Assembly: GCF_021155765.1 (NCBI RefSeq)
Contig: NC_060110.1
Span: 1,736,001-1,800,000, forward strand
DNA: 64,000 bases
Direction of reading: 5' to 3'
DNA from: Diprion similis
Lineage: Eukaryota; Arthropoda; Insecta; Hymenoptera; Diprionidae
Under the pieces are notes generated by a model. The model was not told the origin of the DNA and ran no database searches. It was given only the letters and a program-made list of their open reading frames with translations. Positions 12,733-27,300 of this stretch are shown in pieces; positions within the stretch are counted from its first letter, which is position 1; every line of letters starts with the position of its first letter. A program made the position numbers and the translations under genes.

Positions 12733-15700
12733 GAGAAATCGATTGAGCGCAGTCCCAATACGCTGCGAGCAACGGATCAAAAGTTACAGCCAAAAAACTG
12801 CAGATTTCCATCGTCAATACTCTGCTGTTGTTCCTACGCTTTTTCAAATGTGTTTTTTAAGTTCCTGGGGTTCCAATTAGCCTAGAAACGGTCATACAAA
12901 TCAATTTCGAGATCATAAATTTTTGGCTGCAAAAATCGCGAAAAAAGTAAGGCTAACCCCTTTGGATTTTTGGCGAAAATTTCGACAACTCTGGAAAGTG
13001 CTGCAATTGATTTCTCAGGGCACTATTCCGACATAATTTTGCGAGAGAAATCGATTGAGCGCAGTCCCAATACGCTGCGAGCAACGGATCAAAAGTTACA
13101 GCCAGAAAACTGCAGATTTCTATCGTCATTTCTCTGCTGTTGGTCCTACGCTTTTTTTGATGCGTCTTTTGAGTTCCTGGGGTTCCAATCAGCCAAGAAA
13201 CGGTCATACAAATCAATTCGAAGACCAGAAATTTTCGGCTCTAAAAATCGCAAGAAAAGTAAGGCTAACCCCTTTGGATTTTTGGCGAAAATTTCGACGA
13301 CTTTGAAGAGTGCTGCAATTCATTCCTCAGGGCACTATTCCGACGTAATTTTGCGAGAGAAATCGATTGAGCGCAGTCCCAATACGCTGCGAGCAGCGGA
13401 TCAAAAATTACAGCCAAAAAACTGCAGATTTTCATCGTCATTTCTCTGCTGTTGTTTCGCCGTTTTTTTCAATCTGTTTTCTGAGTTCCAGTGGTTTCAA
13501 TTAGCCTAGAAACGGTCATACAAATCGATTCAAAGACTAGAAATTTTCGGCTCCAAAAATCGCAAAAAAAGTAAGGCTAACCCCTTTGGATTTTTGGCGA
13601 AAATTTCGACAACTCTGAAAAGTGCTGCAATTGATTCCTCAGGGCACTATTCCGACGTAATTTTGCGAGAGAAATCGATTGAGCGCAGTCCCAATACGCT
13701 GCGAGCAACGGATCAAAAGTGACAGCCACAAAACTGCAGATTTCTATCGTCATTTCTCTGCTGTTGTTCCTACGCTTCTTTTAATCTGTTTTCTGAGTTC
13801 CTGGGGTTCCAATTAGCCTAGAAACGGTCATACAAATCGATTCAAAGACTAGAAATTTTCGGGTTTCAAAATCGCAAAAAAAGTAAGGTTAACCCCTTTG
13901 GATTTTTGGCGAAAATTTCGTCAACTCTGAAAAGTTCTGCAATTGATTCCTCAGGGCACTATTCCGACGTAATTTTGCGAGAGAAATCGATTAAGCGCAG
14001 TCCCAATACGCTGCGAGCAACGGATCAAAAGTTACAGCCAAAAAACTGCAGATTTTTATCGTCATGTCTCTGCTGTTGGTCCTATGCTTTTTTTCATGAG
14101 TTTTTTGAGTTCCCGGAGTTCTAATTGACCTAGAAACGGTCATACAAATCGATTCCAAGACCATGAATTTTTGGCTTCAAAATCGCAAGAAAAGTAAGGC
14201 TAGCCCCTTTGGATTTTTGGCGAAAATTTCGACGACTTCGAAAAGTGATGCAATCAATTCTTCAGGACACTATTCCGACGTAATTTTGCGAGAGAAATCG
14301 ATCAGGCGCAGTCCCAATACGCTGCGAGCAACGGATCAAAAGTTACAGCCAAAAAACTGCAGATTTCCATCGTCATTTCTCTGCTGTTGTTTCTACGCTT
14401 TTTCAAATGTGTTTTTTGAGTTCCTGGGGTTCCAATTAGCCTAAAAACGGTCATACAAATCAATTCCGAGATCATAAATTTTTGGCTTCAAAAATCGCAA
14501 GAAAAGTAAGGCTAACCCCTTCGGATTTTTAGCGAAAATTTCGACGACTTCGAAAAGTGATGCAATCAATTCTTTAGGACACTATTCCGACGTAATTTCG
14601 GGAGAGAAACCGATTAGGCGCAGTCCCAATACGCTGCGAGCAACGGATCAAAAGTTACAGCCAAAAAACTGCAGATTTCCATCGTCATTTCTCTGCTGTT
14701 GTTCCTACGCTTTTTCGAATGTGTTTTTTGAGTTCCCGGAGTTCCAATTGACCAAGAAACGGTCGTACAAATCAATTCCAAGACCATGAATTTTTGGGTT
14801 CAAAAATCGCAGGAAAAGTAAGGCTTTTGATTTTCGGCGAAAATTTCGACGACTTCGAAAAGTGATGCAATCAATTCTTCAGGACACTATTCCGACGTAA
14901 TTTTGCGAGAGAAATCGATCAGGCGCAGTCCCAATACGCTGCGAGCAACGGATCAAAAGTTACAGCCAAAAAACTGCAGATTTCCATCGTCATTTCTCTG
15001 CTGTTGTTTCTACGCTTTTTCAAATGTGTTTTTTGAGTTCCTGGGGTTCCAATTAGCCTAAAAACGGTCATACAAATCAATTCCGAGATCATAAATTTTT
15101 GGCTTCAAAAATCGCAAGAAAAGTAAGGCTAACCCCTTCGGATTTTTAGCGAAAATTTCGACGACTTCGAAAAGTGATGCAATCAATTCTTCAGGACACT
15201 ATTCCGACGTAATTTCGGGAGAGAAACCGATTAGGCGCAGTCCCAATACGCTGCGAGCAACGGATCAAAAGTTACAGCCAAAAAACTGCAGATTTCCATC
15301 GTCATTTCTCTGCTGTTGTTCCTACGCTTTTTCGAATGTGTTTTTTGAGTTCCCGGAGTTCCAATTGATCAAGAAACGGTCGTACAAATCAATTCCAAGA
15401 CCATGAATTTTTGGGTTCAAAAATCGCAGGAAAAGTAAGGCTTTTGATTTTCGGCGAAAATTTCGACGACTTCAAGAAGTGCTGCAATCAATTCTTCAGA
15501 ACACTATTCCGACGTAATTTAGCAAGAGAAATCGATTAAGCGCAGTCCCAATACGCTGCGAGCAACGGATCAAAAGTTACAGCCAAAAAACTGCAGATTT
15601 TTATCGTCATGTCTCTGCTGTTGGTCCTATGCTTTTTTTCATGAGTTTTTTGAGTTCCCGGAGTTCTAATTGACCTAGAAACGGTCATACAAATCGATTC

Positions 15701-17709
15701 CAAGACCATGAATTTTTGGGTTCAAAATCGCAAGAAAAGTAAGGCTAACCCCTTTGGATTTTTAGCGAAAATTTCGACGACTTTGAAAAGTGATGCAATC
15801 AATTCTTCAGGACACTATTCCGACGTAATTTTGCGAGAGAAATCGATTAGGCGCGGTCCCAATACGCTGCGAGCAACGGATCAAAAGTTACAGCCAAAAA
15901 ACTGCAGATTTCCATCGTCATTTCTTTGATGTTGTTCCTACGCTTTTTGAAATGTGTTTTTTGAGTTCCTGGGGTTCCAATTAGCCTAGAAACAGTCATA
16001 CAAATCAATTCCGAAATCATAAATTTTTGGCTCCAAAAATTGCGAAAAAAGTAAGGCTAACCCCTTTGGATGTTTGGTGAAAATTTCGACAACTCTGAAA
16101 AGTGCTGCGATTGATTCCTCAGGGCACTATTCCGACGTAATTTTGCGAGAGAAATCGATTGAGCGCAGTCCCAATACGCCGCGAGCAACGGATCAAAAGT
16201 TACAGCCAGAAAACTGCATGATTTCTATCGTCATTTCTCTGCTGTTGTTCCTACGCTTTTTTCAATGTGTTTTCTGAGTTCCTGGGGTTCCAATTAGCCT
16301 AGAAACGGTCATACAAATCGATTCAAAGACTAGAAATTTCCGGCTCCAAAAATCGCAAAAAAAGTAAGGCTAACCCCTTTGGATTTTTGGCGAAAATTTC
16401 GACAACTCTGAAAAGTGCTGCAATTGATTCCTCAGGGCACTATTCCGACGTAATTTTGCGAGAGAAATCGATTGAGCGCAGTCCCAATACGCTGCGAGCA
16501 ACGGATCAAAAGTGACAGCCACAAAACTGCAGATTTCTATCGTCATTTCTCTGCTGTTGTTCCTACGCTTCTTTTAATCTGTTTTCTGAGTTCCTGGGGT
16601 TCCAATTAGCCTAGAAACGGTCATACAAATCGATTCAAAGACCAGAAATTTTCGGCTCCAAAAATCGCAAAAAAAGTAAGGCTAACCCCTTTGGATTTTT
16701 GTCGAAAATTTCGACAACTCTGAAAAGTGCTTCAATTGATTCCTCAGGGCACTATTCCGACGTAATTTTGCGAGAGAAATCGATTGAGCGCAGTCCCAAT
16801 ACGCTGCGAGCAACGGATCAACAGTTACAGCCAAAAAACTGCAGATTTTCATCGTCATTTCTCTGCCGTTGTTCCTACGCTTTTTTATATGAGTTTTTTG
16901 AGTTCCTGGGGTTCCAATTAGCCTAGAAACGGTCATACAAATCGATTCAAAGACTAGAAATTTTCGGCTTCAAAAATCGCAAAAAAAGTAAGGCTAACCC
17001 CTTTGGATTTTTGGCGAAAATTTCGACAACTCTGAAAAGTGCTGCAATTGATTCCTCAGGGCACTATTCCGACGTAATTTTGCGAGAGAAATCGATTGAG
17101 CGCAGTCCCAATACGCTGCGAGCAACGGATCAAAAGTGACAGCCACAAAACTGCAGATTTCTATCGTCATTTCTCTGCCGTTGTTCCTACGCTTCTTTTA
17201 ATCTGTTTTCTGAGTTCCTGGGGTTCCAATTAGCCTAGAAACGGTCATACAAATCGATTCAAAGACTAGAAATTTTCGGCTCCAAAAATCGCAAAAAAAG
17301 TAAGGCTAACCCCTTTGGATTTTTGGCGAAAATTTCGACAACTCTGAAAAGTGCTGCAATTGATTCCTCAGGGCACTATTCCGACGTAATTTTGCGAGAG
17401 AAATCGATTGAGCGCAGTCCCAATACGCTGCGAGCAACGGATCAAAAGTTACAGCCAAAAAACTGCAGATTTCTATCGGCATTTCTCTGCTGTTGTTCCT
17501 ACGCTTTTTTCAATGTGTTTTTTGAGTTCCTGGGGTTCCAATTAGCCTAGAAACGGTCATACGAATCGATTCGAAGACTAGAAATTTTCGGCTCCAAAAA
17601 TCGCAAAAAAAAAAAGGCTAACCCCTTTGGATTTTCGGCAAAAATTTCGACAACTTCGGAAAGTGCCGCAATGGATTTCTCAGGGCACCATTCCGACGTA
17701 ATTTAGCGA
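12733..17709. repeat. 16-monomer higher-order unit B2 (4,977 bp)
   Basis: This matches B1 up to about 17,628. It then jumps in register to the sequence found in B1 four monomers further on, so it lacks 1,246 bp. The switch falls between the shared A-run variant at 17,606 and the first base typical of the later monomer class at about 17,637. That is the pattern expected of unequal crossing-over within aligned monomers. Confidence 0.88.
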
Positions 17710-20700
17710 GAGAAATCGATTGAGCGCAGTCCCAATACGCTGCGAGCAACGGATCAAAAGTTACAGCCAAAAAACTGCAGATTTCCATCGTCAATACTCT
17801 GCTGTTGTTCCTACGCTTTTTCAAATGTGTTTTTTAAGTTCCTGGGGTTCCAATTAGCCTAGAAACGGTCATACAAATCAATTTCGAGATCATAAATTTT
17901 TGGCTGCAAAAATCGCGAAAAAAGTAAGGCTAACCCCTTTGGATTTTTGGCGAAAATTTCGACAACTCTGGAAAGTGCTGCAATTGATTTCTCAGGGCAC
18001 TATTCCGACATAATTTTGCGAGAGAAATCGATTGAGCGCAGTCCCAATACGCTGCGAGCAACGGATCAAAAGTTACAGCCAGAAAACTGCAGATTTCTAT
18101 CGTCATTTCTCTGCTGTTGGTCCTACGCTTTTTTTGATGCGTCTTTTGAGTTCCTGGGGTTCCAATCAGCCAAGAAACGGTCATACAAATCAATTCGAAG
18201 ACCAGAAATTTTCGGCTCTAAAAATCGCAAGAAAAGTAAGGCTAACCCCTTTGGATTTTTGGCGAAAATTTCGACGACTTTGAAGAGTGCTGCAATTCAT
18301 TCCTCAGGGCACTATTCCGACGTAATTTTGCGAGAGAAATCGATTGAGCGCAGTCCCAATACGCTGCGAGCAGCGGATCAAAAATTACAGCCAAAAAACT
18401 GCAGATTTTCATCGTCATTTCTCTGCTGTTGTTTCGCCGTTTTTTTCAATCTGTTTTCTGAGTTCCAGTGGTTTCAATCAGCCTAGAAACGGTCATACAA
18501 ATCGATTCAAAGACTAGAAATTTTCGGCTCCAAAAATCGCAAAAAAAGTAAGGCTAACCCCTTTGGATTTTTGGCGAAAATTTCGACAACTCTGAAAAGT
18601 GCTGCAATTGATTCCTCAGGGCACTATTCCGACGTAATTTTGCGAGAGAAATCGATTGAGCGCAGTCCCAATACGCTGCGAGCAACGGATCAAAAGTGAC
18701 AGCCACAAAACTGCAGATTTCTATCGTCATTTCTCTGCTGTTGTTCCTACGCTTCTTTTAATCTGTTTTCTGAGTTCCTGGGGTTCCAATTAGCCTAGAA
18801 ACGGTCATACAAATCGATTCAAAGACTAGAAATTTTCGGCTTTCAAAATCGCAAAAAAAGTAAGGTTAACCCCTTTGGATTTTTGGCGAAAATTTCGTCA
18901 ACTCTGTAAAGTTCTGCAATTGATTCCTCAGGGCACTATTCCGACGTAATTTTGCGAGAGAAATCGATTAAGCGCAGTCCCAATACGCTGCGAGCAACGG
19001 ATCAAAAGTTACAGCCAAAAAACTGCAGATTTTTATCGTCATGTCTCTGCTGTTGGTCCTATGCTTTTTTTCATGAGTTTTTTGAGTTCCCGGAGTTCTA
19101 ATTGACCTAGAAACGGTCATACAAATCGATTCCAAGACCATGAATTTTTGGCTTCAAAATCGCAAGAAAAGTAAGGCTAGCCCCTTTGGATTTTTGGCGA
19201 AAATTTCGACGACTTCGAAAAGTGATGCAATCAATTCTTCAGGACACTATTCCGACGTAATTTTGCGAGAGAAATCGATCAGGCGCAGTCCCAATACGCT
19301 GCGAGCAACGGATCAAAAGTTACAGCCAAAAAACTGCAGATTTCCATCGTCATTTCTCTGCTGTTGTTTCTACGCTTTTTCAAATGTGTTTTTTGAGTTC
19401 CTGGGGTTCCAATTAGCCTAAAAACGGTCATACAAATCAATTCCGAGATCATAAATTTTTGGCTTCAAAAATCGCAAGAAAAGTAAGGCTAACCCCTTCG
19501 GATTTTTAGCGAAAATTTCGACGACTTCGAAAAGTGATGCAATCAATTCTTCAGGACACTATTCCGACGTAATTTCGGGAGAGAAACCGATTAGGCGCAG
19601 TCCCAATACGCTGCGAGCAACGGATCAAAAGTTACAGCCAAAAAACTGCAGATTTCCATCGTCATTTCTCTGCTGTTGTTCCTACGCTTTTTCGAATGTG
19701 TTTTTTGAGTTCCCGGAGTTCCAATTGATCAAGAAACGGTCGTACAAATCAATTCCAAGACCATGAATTTTTGGGTTCAAAAATCGCAGGAAAAGTAAGG
19801 CTTTTGATTTTCGGCGAAAATTTCGACGACTCCAAAAAGTGCTGCAATCAATTCTTCAGAACACTATTCCGACGTAATTTAGCAAGAGAAATCGATTAAG
19901 CGCAGTCCCAATACGCTGCGAGCAACGGATCAAAAGTTACAGCCAAAAAACTGCAGATTTTTATCGTCATGTCTCTGCTGTTGGTCCTATGCTTTTTTTC
20001 ATGAGTTTTTTGAGTTCCCGGAGTTCTAATTGACCTAGAAACGGTCATACAAATCGATTCCAAGACCATGAATTTTTGGGTTCAAAATCGCAAGAAAAGT
20101 AAGGCTAACCCCTTTGGATTTTTAGCGAAAATTTCGACGACTTTGAAAAGTGATGCAATCAATTCTTCAGGACACTATTCCGACGTAATTTTGCGAGAGA
20201 AATCGATTAGGCGCGGTCCCAATACGCTGCGAGCAACGGATCAAAAGTTACAGCTAAAAAACTGCAGATTTCCATCGTCATTTCTTTGATGTTGTTCCTA
20301 CGCTTTTTTAAATGTGTTTTTTGAGTTCCTGGGGTTCCAATTAGCCTAGAAACAGTCATACAAATCAATTCCGAAATCATAAATTTTTGGCTCCAAAAAT
20401 TGCGAAAAAAGTAAGGCTAACCCCTTTGGATGTTTGGTGAAAATTTCGACAACTCTGAAAAGTGCTGCGATTGATTCCTCAGGGCACTATTCCGACGTAA
20501 TTTTGCGAGAGAAATCGATTGAGCGCAGTCCCAATACGCCGCGAGCAACGGATCAAAAGTTACAGCCAGAAAACTGCAGATTTCTATCGTCATTTCTCTG
20601 CTGTTGTTCCTACGCTTTTTTCAATGTGTTTTCTGAGTTCCTGGGGTTCCAATTAGCCTAAAAACGGTCATACAAATCGATTCAAAGACTAGAAATTTCC

Positions 20701-20823
20701 GGCTCCAAAAATCGCAAAAAAAGTAAGGCTAACCCCTTTGGATTTTTGGCGAAAATTTCGACAACTCTGAAAAGTGCTGCAATTGATTCCTCAGGGCACT
20801 ATTCCGACGTAATTTTGCGAGAG
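17710..20823. repeat. shortened higher-order unit B3
   Basis: Third consecutive copy of the B unit. It follows B2 at an offset of 4,977 bp up to about 19.6 kb and then at 4,360 bp, so two monomers (617 bp) are absent relative to B2. The missing pair corresponds to the internal dimer that is duplicated in B1 and B2. B3 lacks the inserted t seen near 9,995 and 16,218, so it was copied before that mutation or has been corrected. Confidence 0.85.
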
Positions 20824-23800
20824 AAATCGATTGAGCGCAGTCCCAATACGCTGCGAGCAACGGATCAAAAGTTACAGCCAAAAAACTGCAGATTTCTATC
20901 GTCATTTCTCTGCTGTTGTTCCTACGCTTTTTTCAATGTGTTTTTTGAGTTCCTGGGGTTCCAATTAGCCTAGAAACGGTTATACGAATCGATTCGAAGA
21001 CTAGAAATTTTCGGCTCTAAAAATCGCAAAAAAGTAAGGCTAACCCCTTTGGATTTTTGGCGAAAATTTAGACAACTTTGAAAAGTGCCGCAATGGATTC
21101 CTCAGGGCACCATTCCGACGTAATTTTGCGAGAGAAATCGATTGAGCGCAGTCCCAATACGCTGCGAGCAACGGATCAAAAGTTACAGCTAAAAAACTGC
21201 AGATTTCCATCGTCATTTCTCTGCTGTTGTACCTACGCTTTTTTAAATGTCTTTTTTGAGTTCCTGGGGTTCCAATCAGCCTAGGAACGGTCATACAAAT
21301 CAATTCCGAGACCATTCATTTTTGGCTTCAAAAATCGCGAAAAAAAGTAAGGCTAACCCCTTTGGATTTTTGGCGAAAATTTCGACGACTTCGAAAAGTG
21401 ATGCAATCAATTATTCAGGACACTATTCCGACGTAATTTTGCGAGAGAAATCGATTGAGCGCAGTCCCAATACGCTGCGAGCAACGGATCAAAAGTTACA
21501 GCCAAAAAACTGCAGATTTCTATCGGCATTTCTCTGCTGTTGTTCCTACGCTTTTTTCAATGTGTTTTTTGAGTTCCTGGGGTTCCAATTAGCCTAGAAA
21601 CGGTCATACGAATCGATTCGATGACTAGAAATTTTCGGCTCCAAAAATCGCAAAAAAAGTAAGGCTAACCCCTTTGGATTTTCGGTAAAAATTTCGACAA
21701 CTTCGGAAAGTGCCGCAATGGATTCCTCAGGGCACCATTCCGACGTAATTTTGCGAGAGAAATCGATTAAGCGCAGTCCCAATACGCTGCGAGCAACGGA
21801 TCAAAAGTTACAGCCAAAAAACTGCAGATTTCCAGTGTCAATTCTTTGCTGTTGTTCCTACGCTTTTTTTAATGTGTTTTCTGAGTTCCTGGGGTTCCAA
21901 TTAGCCTAGAAACGGTCATACAAATCGATTCAAAGACCAGAAATTTTCGGCTCCAAAAATTGCAAAAAAAGTAAGGCTAACCCCTTTGGATTTTCGACAA
22001 AAATTTCGACAACTTCGAAAAGTGCCACAATTGATTCCTCAGGGCACCATTCCGACGTAATTTTGCGAGAGAAATCGATTAAGCGCAGTCCCAATACGCT
22101 GCGAGCAACGGATCAAAAGTAACAGCCAAAAACTGCAGATTTCCATCGTCATTTCTCTGCTGTTGTTCCTACGCTTTTTTCAATGTGTTTTCTGAGTTCC
22201 TGGGGTTCCAATTAGCCTAGAAACGGTCATACAAATCGATTCAAAGACTAGAAATTTCCGGCTCCAAAAATCGCAAAAAAAGTAAGGCTAACCCCTTTGG
22301 ATTTTTGGCGAAAATTTCGACAACTCTGAAAAGTGCTGTAATTGATTTCTCAGGGCACTATTCCGACGTAATTTTGCGAGAGAAATCGATTGAGCGCAGT
22401 CCCAATACGCTGCGAGCAACGGATCAAAAGTTACAGCCAAAAAACTGCAGATTTTCATCGTCATGTCTCTGCTGTTGGTCCTATGCTTTTTTTTATGAGT
22501 TTTTTGAGTTCCCGGAGTTCTAATTGACCTAGAAACGGTCTTACAAATCGATTCCAAGACCATGAATTTTTGGGTTCAGAAATCGCAAGAAAAGTAAGGC
22601 TACCCCCTTTGGATTTTTGGCGAAAATTTCGACGACTCCGAAAAGTGATGCAATCAATTCTTCAGGACACTATTTCGACGTAATTTTGCGAGAGAAATCG
22701 ATTAGGCGCAGTCCCAATACGCTGCGAGCAACGGATTAAAAGTTACAGCCAAAAAACTGCAGATTTCCATCGTCATTTCTCTGCTGTTGTTCCCACGCTT
22801 TTTCAAATGTGTTTTTTGAGTTCCTGGGGTTCCAATTAGCCTAAAAACGGTCATACAAATCAATTCCGAGATCATTAATTTTTGGCTTCAAAAATCGCAA
22901 GAAAAGTAAGGCTAACCCCTTCGGATTTTTGGCGAAAATTTCGTCAACTCTGAAAAGTTCTGCAATTGATTCCTCAGGGCACTATTCCGACGTAATTTTG
23001 CGAGAGAAATCGATTGTGCGCAGTCCCAATACGCTGCGAGCAACGGATCAAAAGTTACAGCCAAAAAACTGCAGATTTCTATCGTCATTTCTCTGCTGTT
23101 GTTCCTACGCTTTTTTCAATGTGTTTTTTGAGTTCCTGGGGTTCCAATTAGCCTAGAAACGGTCATACGAATCGATTCGAAGACTAGAAATTTTCGGCTC
23201 CAAACTCGCAAAAAAAGTAAGGCTAACCCCTTTGGATTTTCGGCAAAAATTTCGACAACTTCGGAAAGTGCCGCAATGGATTTCTCAGGGCACCATTCCG
23301 ACGTAATTTAGCGAGAGAAATCGATTGAGCGCAGTCCCAATACGCTGCGAGCAACGGATCAAAAGTTACAGCCAAAAAACTGCAGATTTCCATCGTCAAT
23401 ACTCTGCTGTTGTTCCTACGCTTTTTCAAATGTGTTTTTTAAGTTCCTGGGGTTCCAATTAGCCTAGAAACGGTCATACAAATCAATTTCGAGATCATAA
23501 ATTTTTGGCTGCAAAAATCGCGGAAAAAGTAAGGCTAACCCCTTTGGATTTTTGGCGAAAATTTCGACAACTCTGGAAAGTGCTGCAATTGATTTCTCAG
23601 GGCACTATTCCGACATAATTTTGCGAGAGAAATCGATTGAGCGCAGTCCCAATACGCTGCGAGCAGCGGATCAAAAATTACAGCCAAAAAACTGCAGATT
23701 TTCATCGTCATTTCTCTGCTGTTGTTTCGCCGTTTTTTTCAATCTGTTTTCTGAGTTCCAGTGGTTTCAATTAGCCTAGAAACGGTCATACGAATCGATT

Positions 23801-23929
23801 CAAAGACTAGAAATTTTCGGCTCCAAAAATCGCAAAAAAAGTAAGGCTAACCCCTTTGTATTTTTGGTGAAAATTTCGACAACTCTGAAAAGTGCTGCAA
23901 TTGATTCCTCAGGACACTATTCCGACGTA
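20824..23929. repeat. satellite higher-order block A, copy 2
   Basis: Near-identical to 3,395-6,500 at a constant offset of 17,429 bp (56 monomers). It starts directly after the shortened third B unit and ends where monomers of the 24-kb type begin. The constant offset across about 3.1 kb means no net length change since the copies separated. Confidence 0.85.
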
Positions 23930-24329
23930 ATTTTGCGAGAGAAATCGACTGAGCGCAGTCTCAATACGCTGCGAGCAACGGATCAAAAGTTACAGCCAAA
24001 AAACTGCAGATTTCCATCGTCATTTCTCTGCCATTGTTCCTACGCTTTTTTTGATGTGTTTTCTGAGTTCCTGGGGTTCCAATTAGCCTAGAAACGGTCA
24101 TACAAATCGATTCGAAGACTAGAAATTTTCGGCTCCAAAAATCGCAAAAAAGTAAGGCTAACCCCATTGGATTTTCGGCGAAAATTTAGACAACTTTGAA
24201 AAGTGCCGCAATGGATTCCTCAGGTCACCATTCCGACGTAATTTTGCGAGAGAAATCGATTGAGCGCAGTCCCAATACGCTGCGAGCAACGGATCAAAAG
24301 TTACAGCTAAAAAACTGCAGATTTCCATC

Positions 24330-27300
24330 GTCATTTCTCTGCTGTTGTTCCTACGCTTTTTTAAATGTGTTTTTTGAGTTCCTGGGGTTCCAATTAGGCT
24401 AGAAACGGTCATACAAATCAATTCCGAGATCATAAATTTTTGGCTTCAATAATCGCGAAAAAAGTAAGGCTAACCCCTTTGGATTTTCGGCGAAAATTTC
24501 GACAACTCTGAAAAGTGCTGCAATTGATTCCTCAGGGCACTATTCCGACGTAATTTGACGAGAGAAATCGATTGAGCGCAGTCCCAATACGCTGCGAGCA
24601 ACGGATCAAAAGTTACAGCCAAAAAACTGCAGATTTCTATCGTCATTTCTCTGCTGTTGTTCCTACGCTTTTTTCAATGTGTTTTTTGAGTTCCTGGGGT
24701 TCCAATTAGCCTAGAAACGGTCATACAAATCAATTCCGAGACCATAAATTTTTTGCATTAAGAATCGCAAAAAAAGTAAGGCTAACCCCTTTGGATTTTT
24801 AACGGAAACTCCGACAACTCTGAAAACTGCTGCAATTGATTCCTCAGGGCACTATTTCGACGTAATCCTGCGAGAGAAATCGATTGAGCGCAGTCCCAAT
24901 ACGCTGCGAGCAACGGATCAGAAGTTACCGCCAAAAAACTGCAGATTTCTATCGTCATTTCTCTGCTGTTGTTCCTACGCTTTTTTCTATGTGTTTTCTG
25001 AGTTCCTGGGGTTCCAATTAGCCTAGAAACGGTCATACAAATCAATTCCGAGACCATAAATTTTTGGCTCCGAAAATCGCAAAAAAAGTAAGGCTAACCC
25101 CTTTGGATTTTCGGCAAAAATTTTGACAACTCCGGAAAACGCCGCAATTGATTCCTCAGGGCACCATTCCGACGTAATTTTGCGAGAGAAATCGATTGAG
25201 CGCAGTACCAATACGCTGCGAGCAACGGATCAAAAGTTACAGCTAAAAAACTGCAGATTTCCATCGTCATTTCTCTGCTGTTGTTCCTACGCTTTTTTAA
25301 ATGTGTTTTTTGAGTTCCTGGGGTTCCAATCAGCCTAGGAACGGTCATACAAATCAATTCCGAGACCATACATTTTTGGCTTCAAAAATCGCAAAAAAAG
25401 TAAGGCTAACCCCTTTGTATTTTTGGTGAAAATTTCGACAACTCTGAAAAGTGCTGCAATTGATTTCTCAGGACACTATTCCGACGTAATTTTGCGAGAG
25501 AAATCGACTGAGCGCAGTCCCAATACGCTGCGAGCAACGGATCAAAAGTTACAGCCAAAAAACTGCAGATTTCCATCGTCATTTCTCTGCCGTTGTTCTG
25601 ACGCTTTTTTTGATGTGTTTTCTGAGTTCCTGGGGTTCCAATCAGCCTAGAAACGGTCATACAAATCAATTCCGAGACCATTCATTTTTGGCTTTAAAAA
25701 TCGCAAAAAAAGTAAGGCTAACCCCTTTGGATTTATGGCGAAAATTTCGACGACTTCGAAAAGTGATGCAATCAATTATTCAGGACACTATTCCGACGTA
25801 ATTTTGCGAGAGAAATCGATTGAGCGCAGTCCCAATACGCTGCGAGCAACGGATCAAAAGTTACAGCCAAAAAACTGCAGATTTCTATCGGCATTTCTCT
25901 GCTGTTGTTCCTACGCTTTTTTCAATGTGTTTTTTGAGTTCCTGGGGTTCCAATTAGCCTAGAAACGGTCATACGAATCGATTCGATGACTAGAAATTTT
26001 CGGCTCCAAAAATCGCAAAAAAAGTAAGGCTAACCCCTTTGGATTTTCGGTAAAAATTTCGACAACTTCGGAAAGTGCCGCAATGGATTCCTCAGGGCAC
26101 CATTCCGACGTAATTTTGCGAGAGAAATCGATTAAGCGCAGTCCCAATACGCTGCGAGCAACGGATCAAAAGTTACAGCCAAAAAACTGCAGATTTCCAG
26201 TGTCAATTCTTTGCTGTTGTTCCTACGCTTTTTTTAATGTGTTTTCTGAGTTCCTGGGGTTCCAATTAGCCTAGAAACGGTCATACAAATCGATTCAAAG
26301 ACCAGAAATTTTCGGCTCCAAAAATCGCAAAAAAAGTAAGGCTAACCCCTTTGGATTTTCGACAAAAATTTCGACAACTTCGAAAAGTGCCACAATTGAT
26401 TCCTCAGGGCACCATTCCGACGTAATTTTGCGAGAGAAATCGATTAGGCGCAGTCCCAATACGCTGCGAGCAACGGATCAAAAGTAACAGCCAAAAACTG
26501 CAGATTTCCATCGTCATTTCTCTGCTGTTGTTCCTACGCTTTTTTCAATGTGTTTTCTGAGTTCCTGGGGTTCCAATTAGCCTAGAAACGGTCATACAAA
26601 TCGATTCAAAGACTAGAAATTTCCGGCTCCAAAAATCGCAAAAAAAGTAAGGCTAACCCCTTTGGATTTTCGGTAAAAATTTCGACAACTTCGGAAAGTG
26701 CCGCAATGGATTCCTCAGGGCACCATTCCGACGTAATTTTGCGAGAGAAATCGATTAAGCGCAGTCCCAATACGCTGCGAGCAACGGATCAAAAGTTACA
26801 GCCAAAAAACTGCAGATTTCCAGTGTCAATTCTTTGCTGTTGTTCCTACGCTTTTTTTAATGTGTTTTCTGAGTTCCTGGGGTTCCAATTAGCCTAGAAA
26901 CGGTCATACAAATCGATTCAAAGACCAGAAATTTTCGGCTCCAAAAATTGCAAAAAAAGTAAGGCTAACCCCTTTGGATTTTCGACAAAAATTTCGACAA
27001 CTTCGAAAAGTGCCACAATTGATTCCTCAGGGCACCATTCCGACGTAATTTTGCGAGAGAAATCGATTAGGCGCAGTCCCAATACGCTGCGAGCAACGGA
27101 TCAAAAGTAACAGCCAAAAACTGCAGATTTCCATCGTCATTTCTCTGCTGTTGTTCCTACGCTTTTTTCAATGTGTTTTCTGAGTTCCTGGGGTTCCAAT
27201 TAGCCTAGAAACGGTCATACAAATCGATTCAAAGACTAGAAATTTCCGGCTCCAAAAATCGCAAAAAAAGTAAGGCTAACCCCTTTGGATTTTTAGCGAA

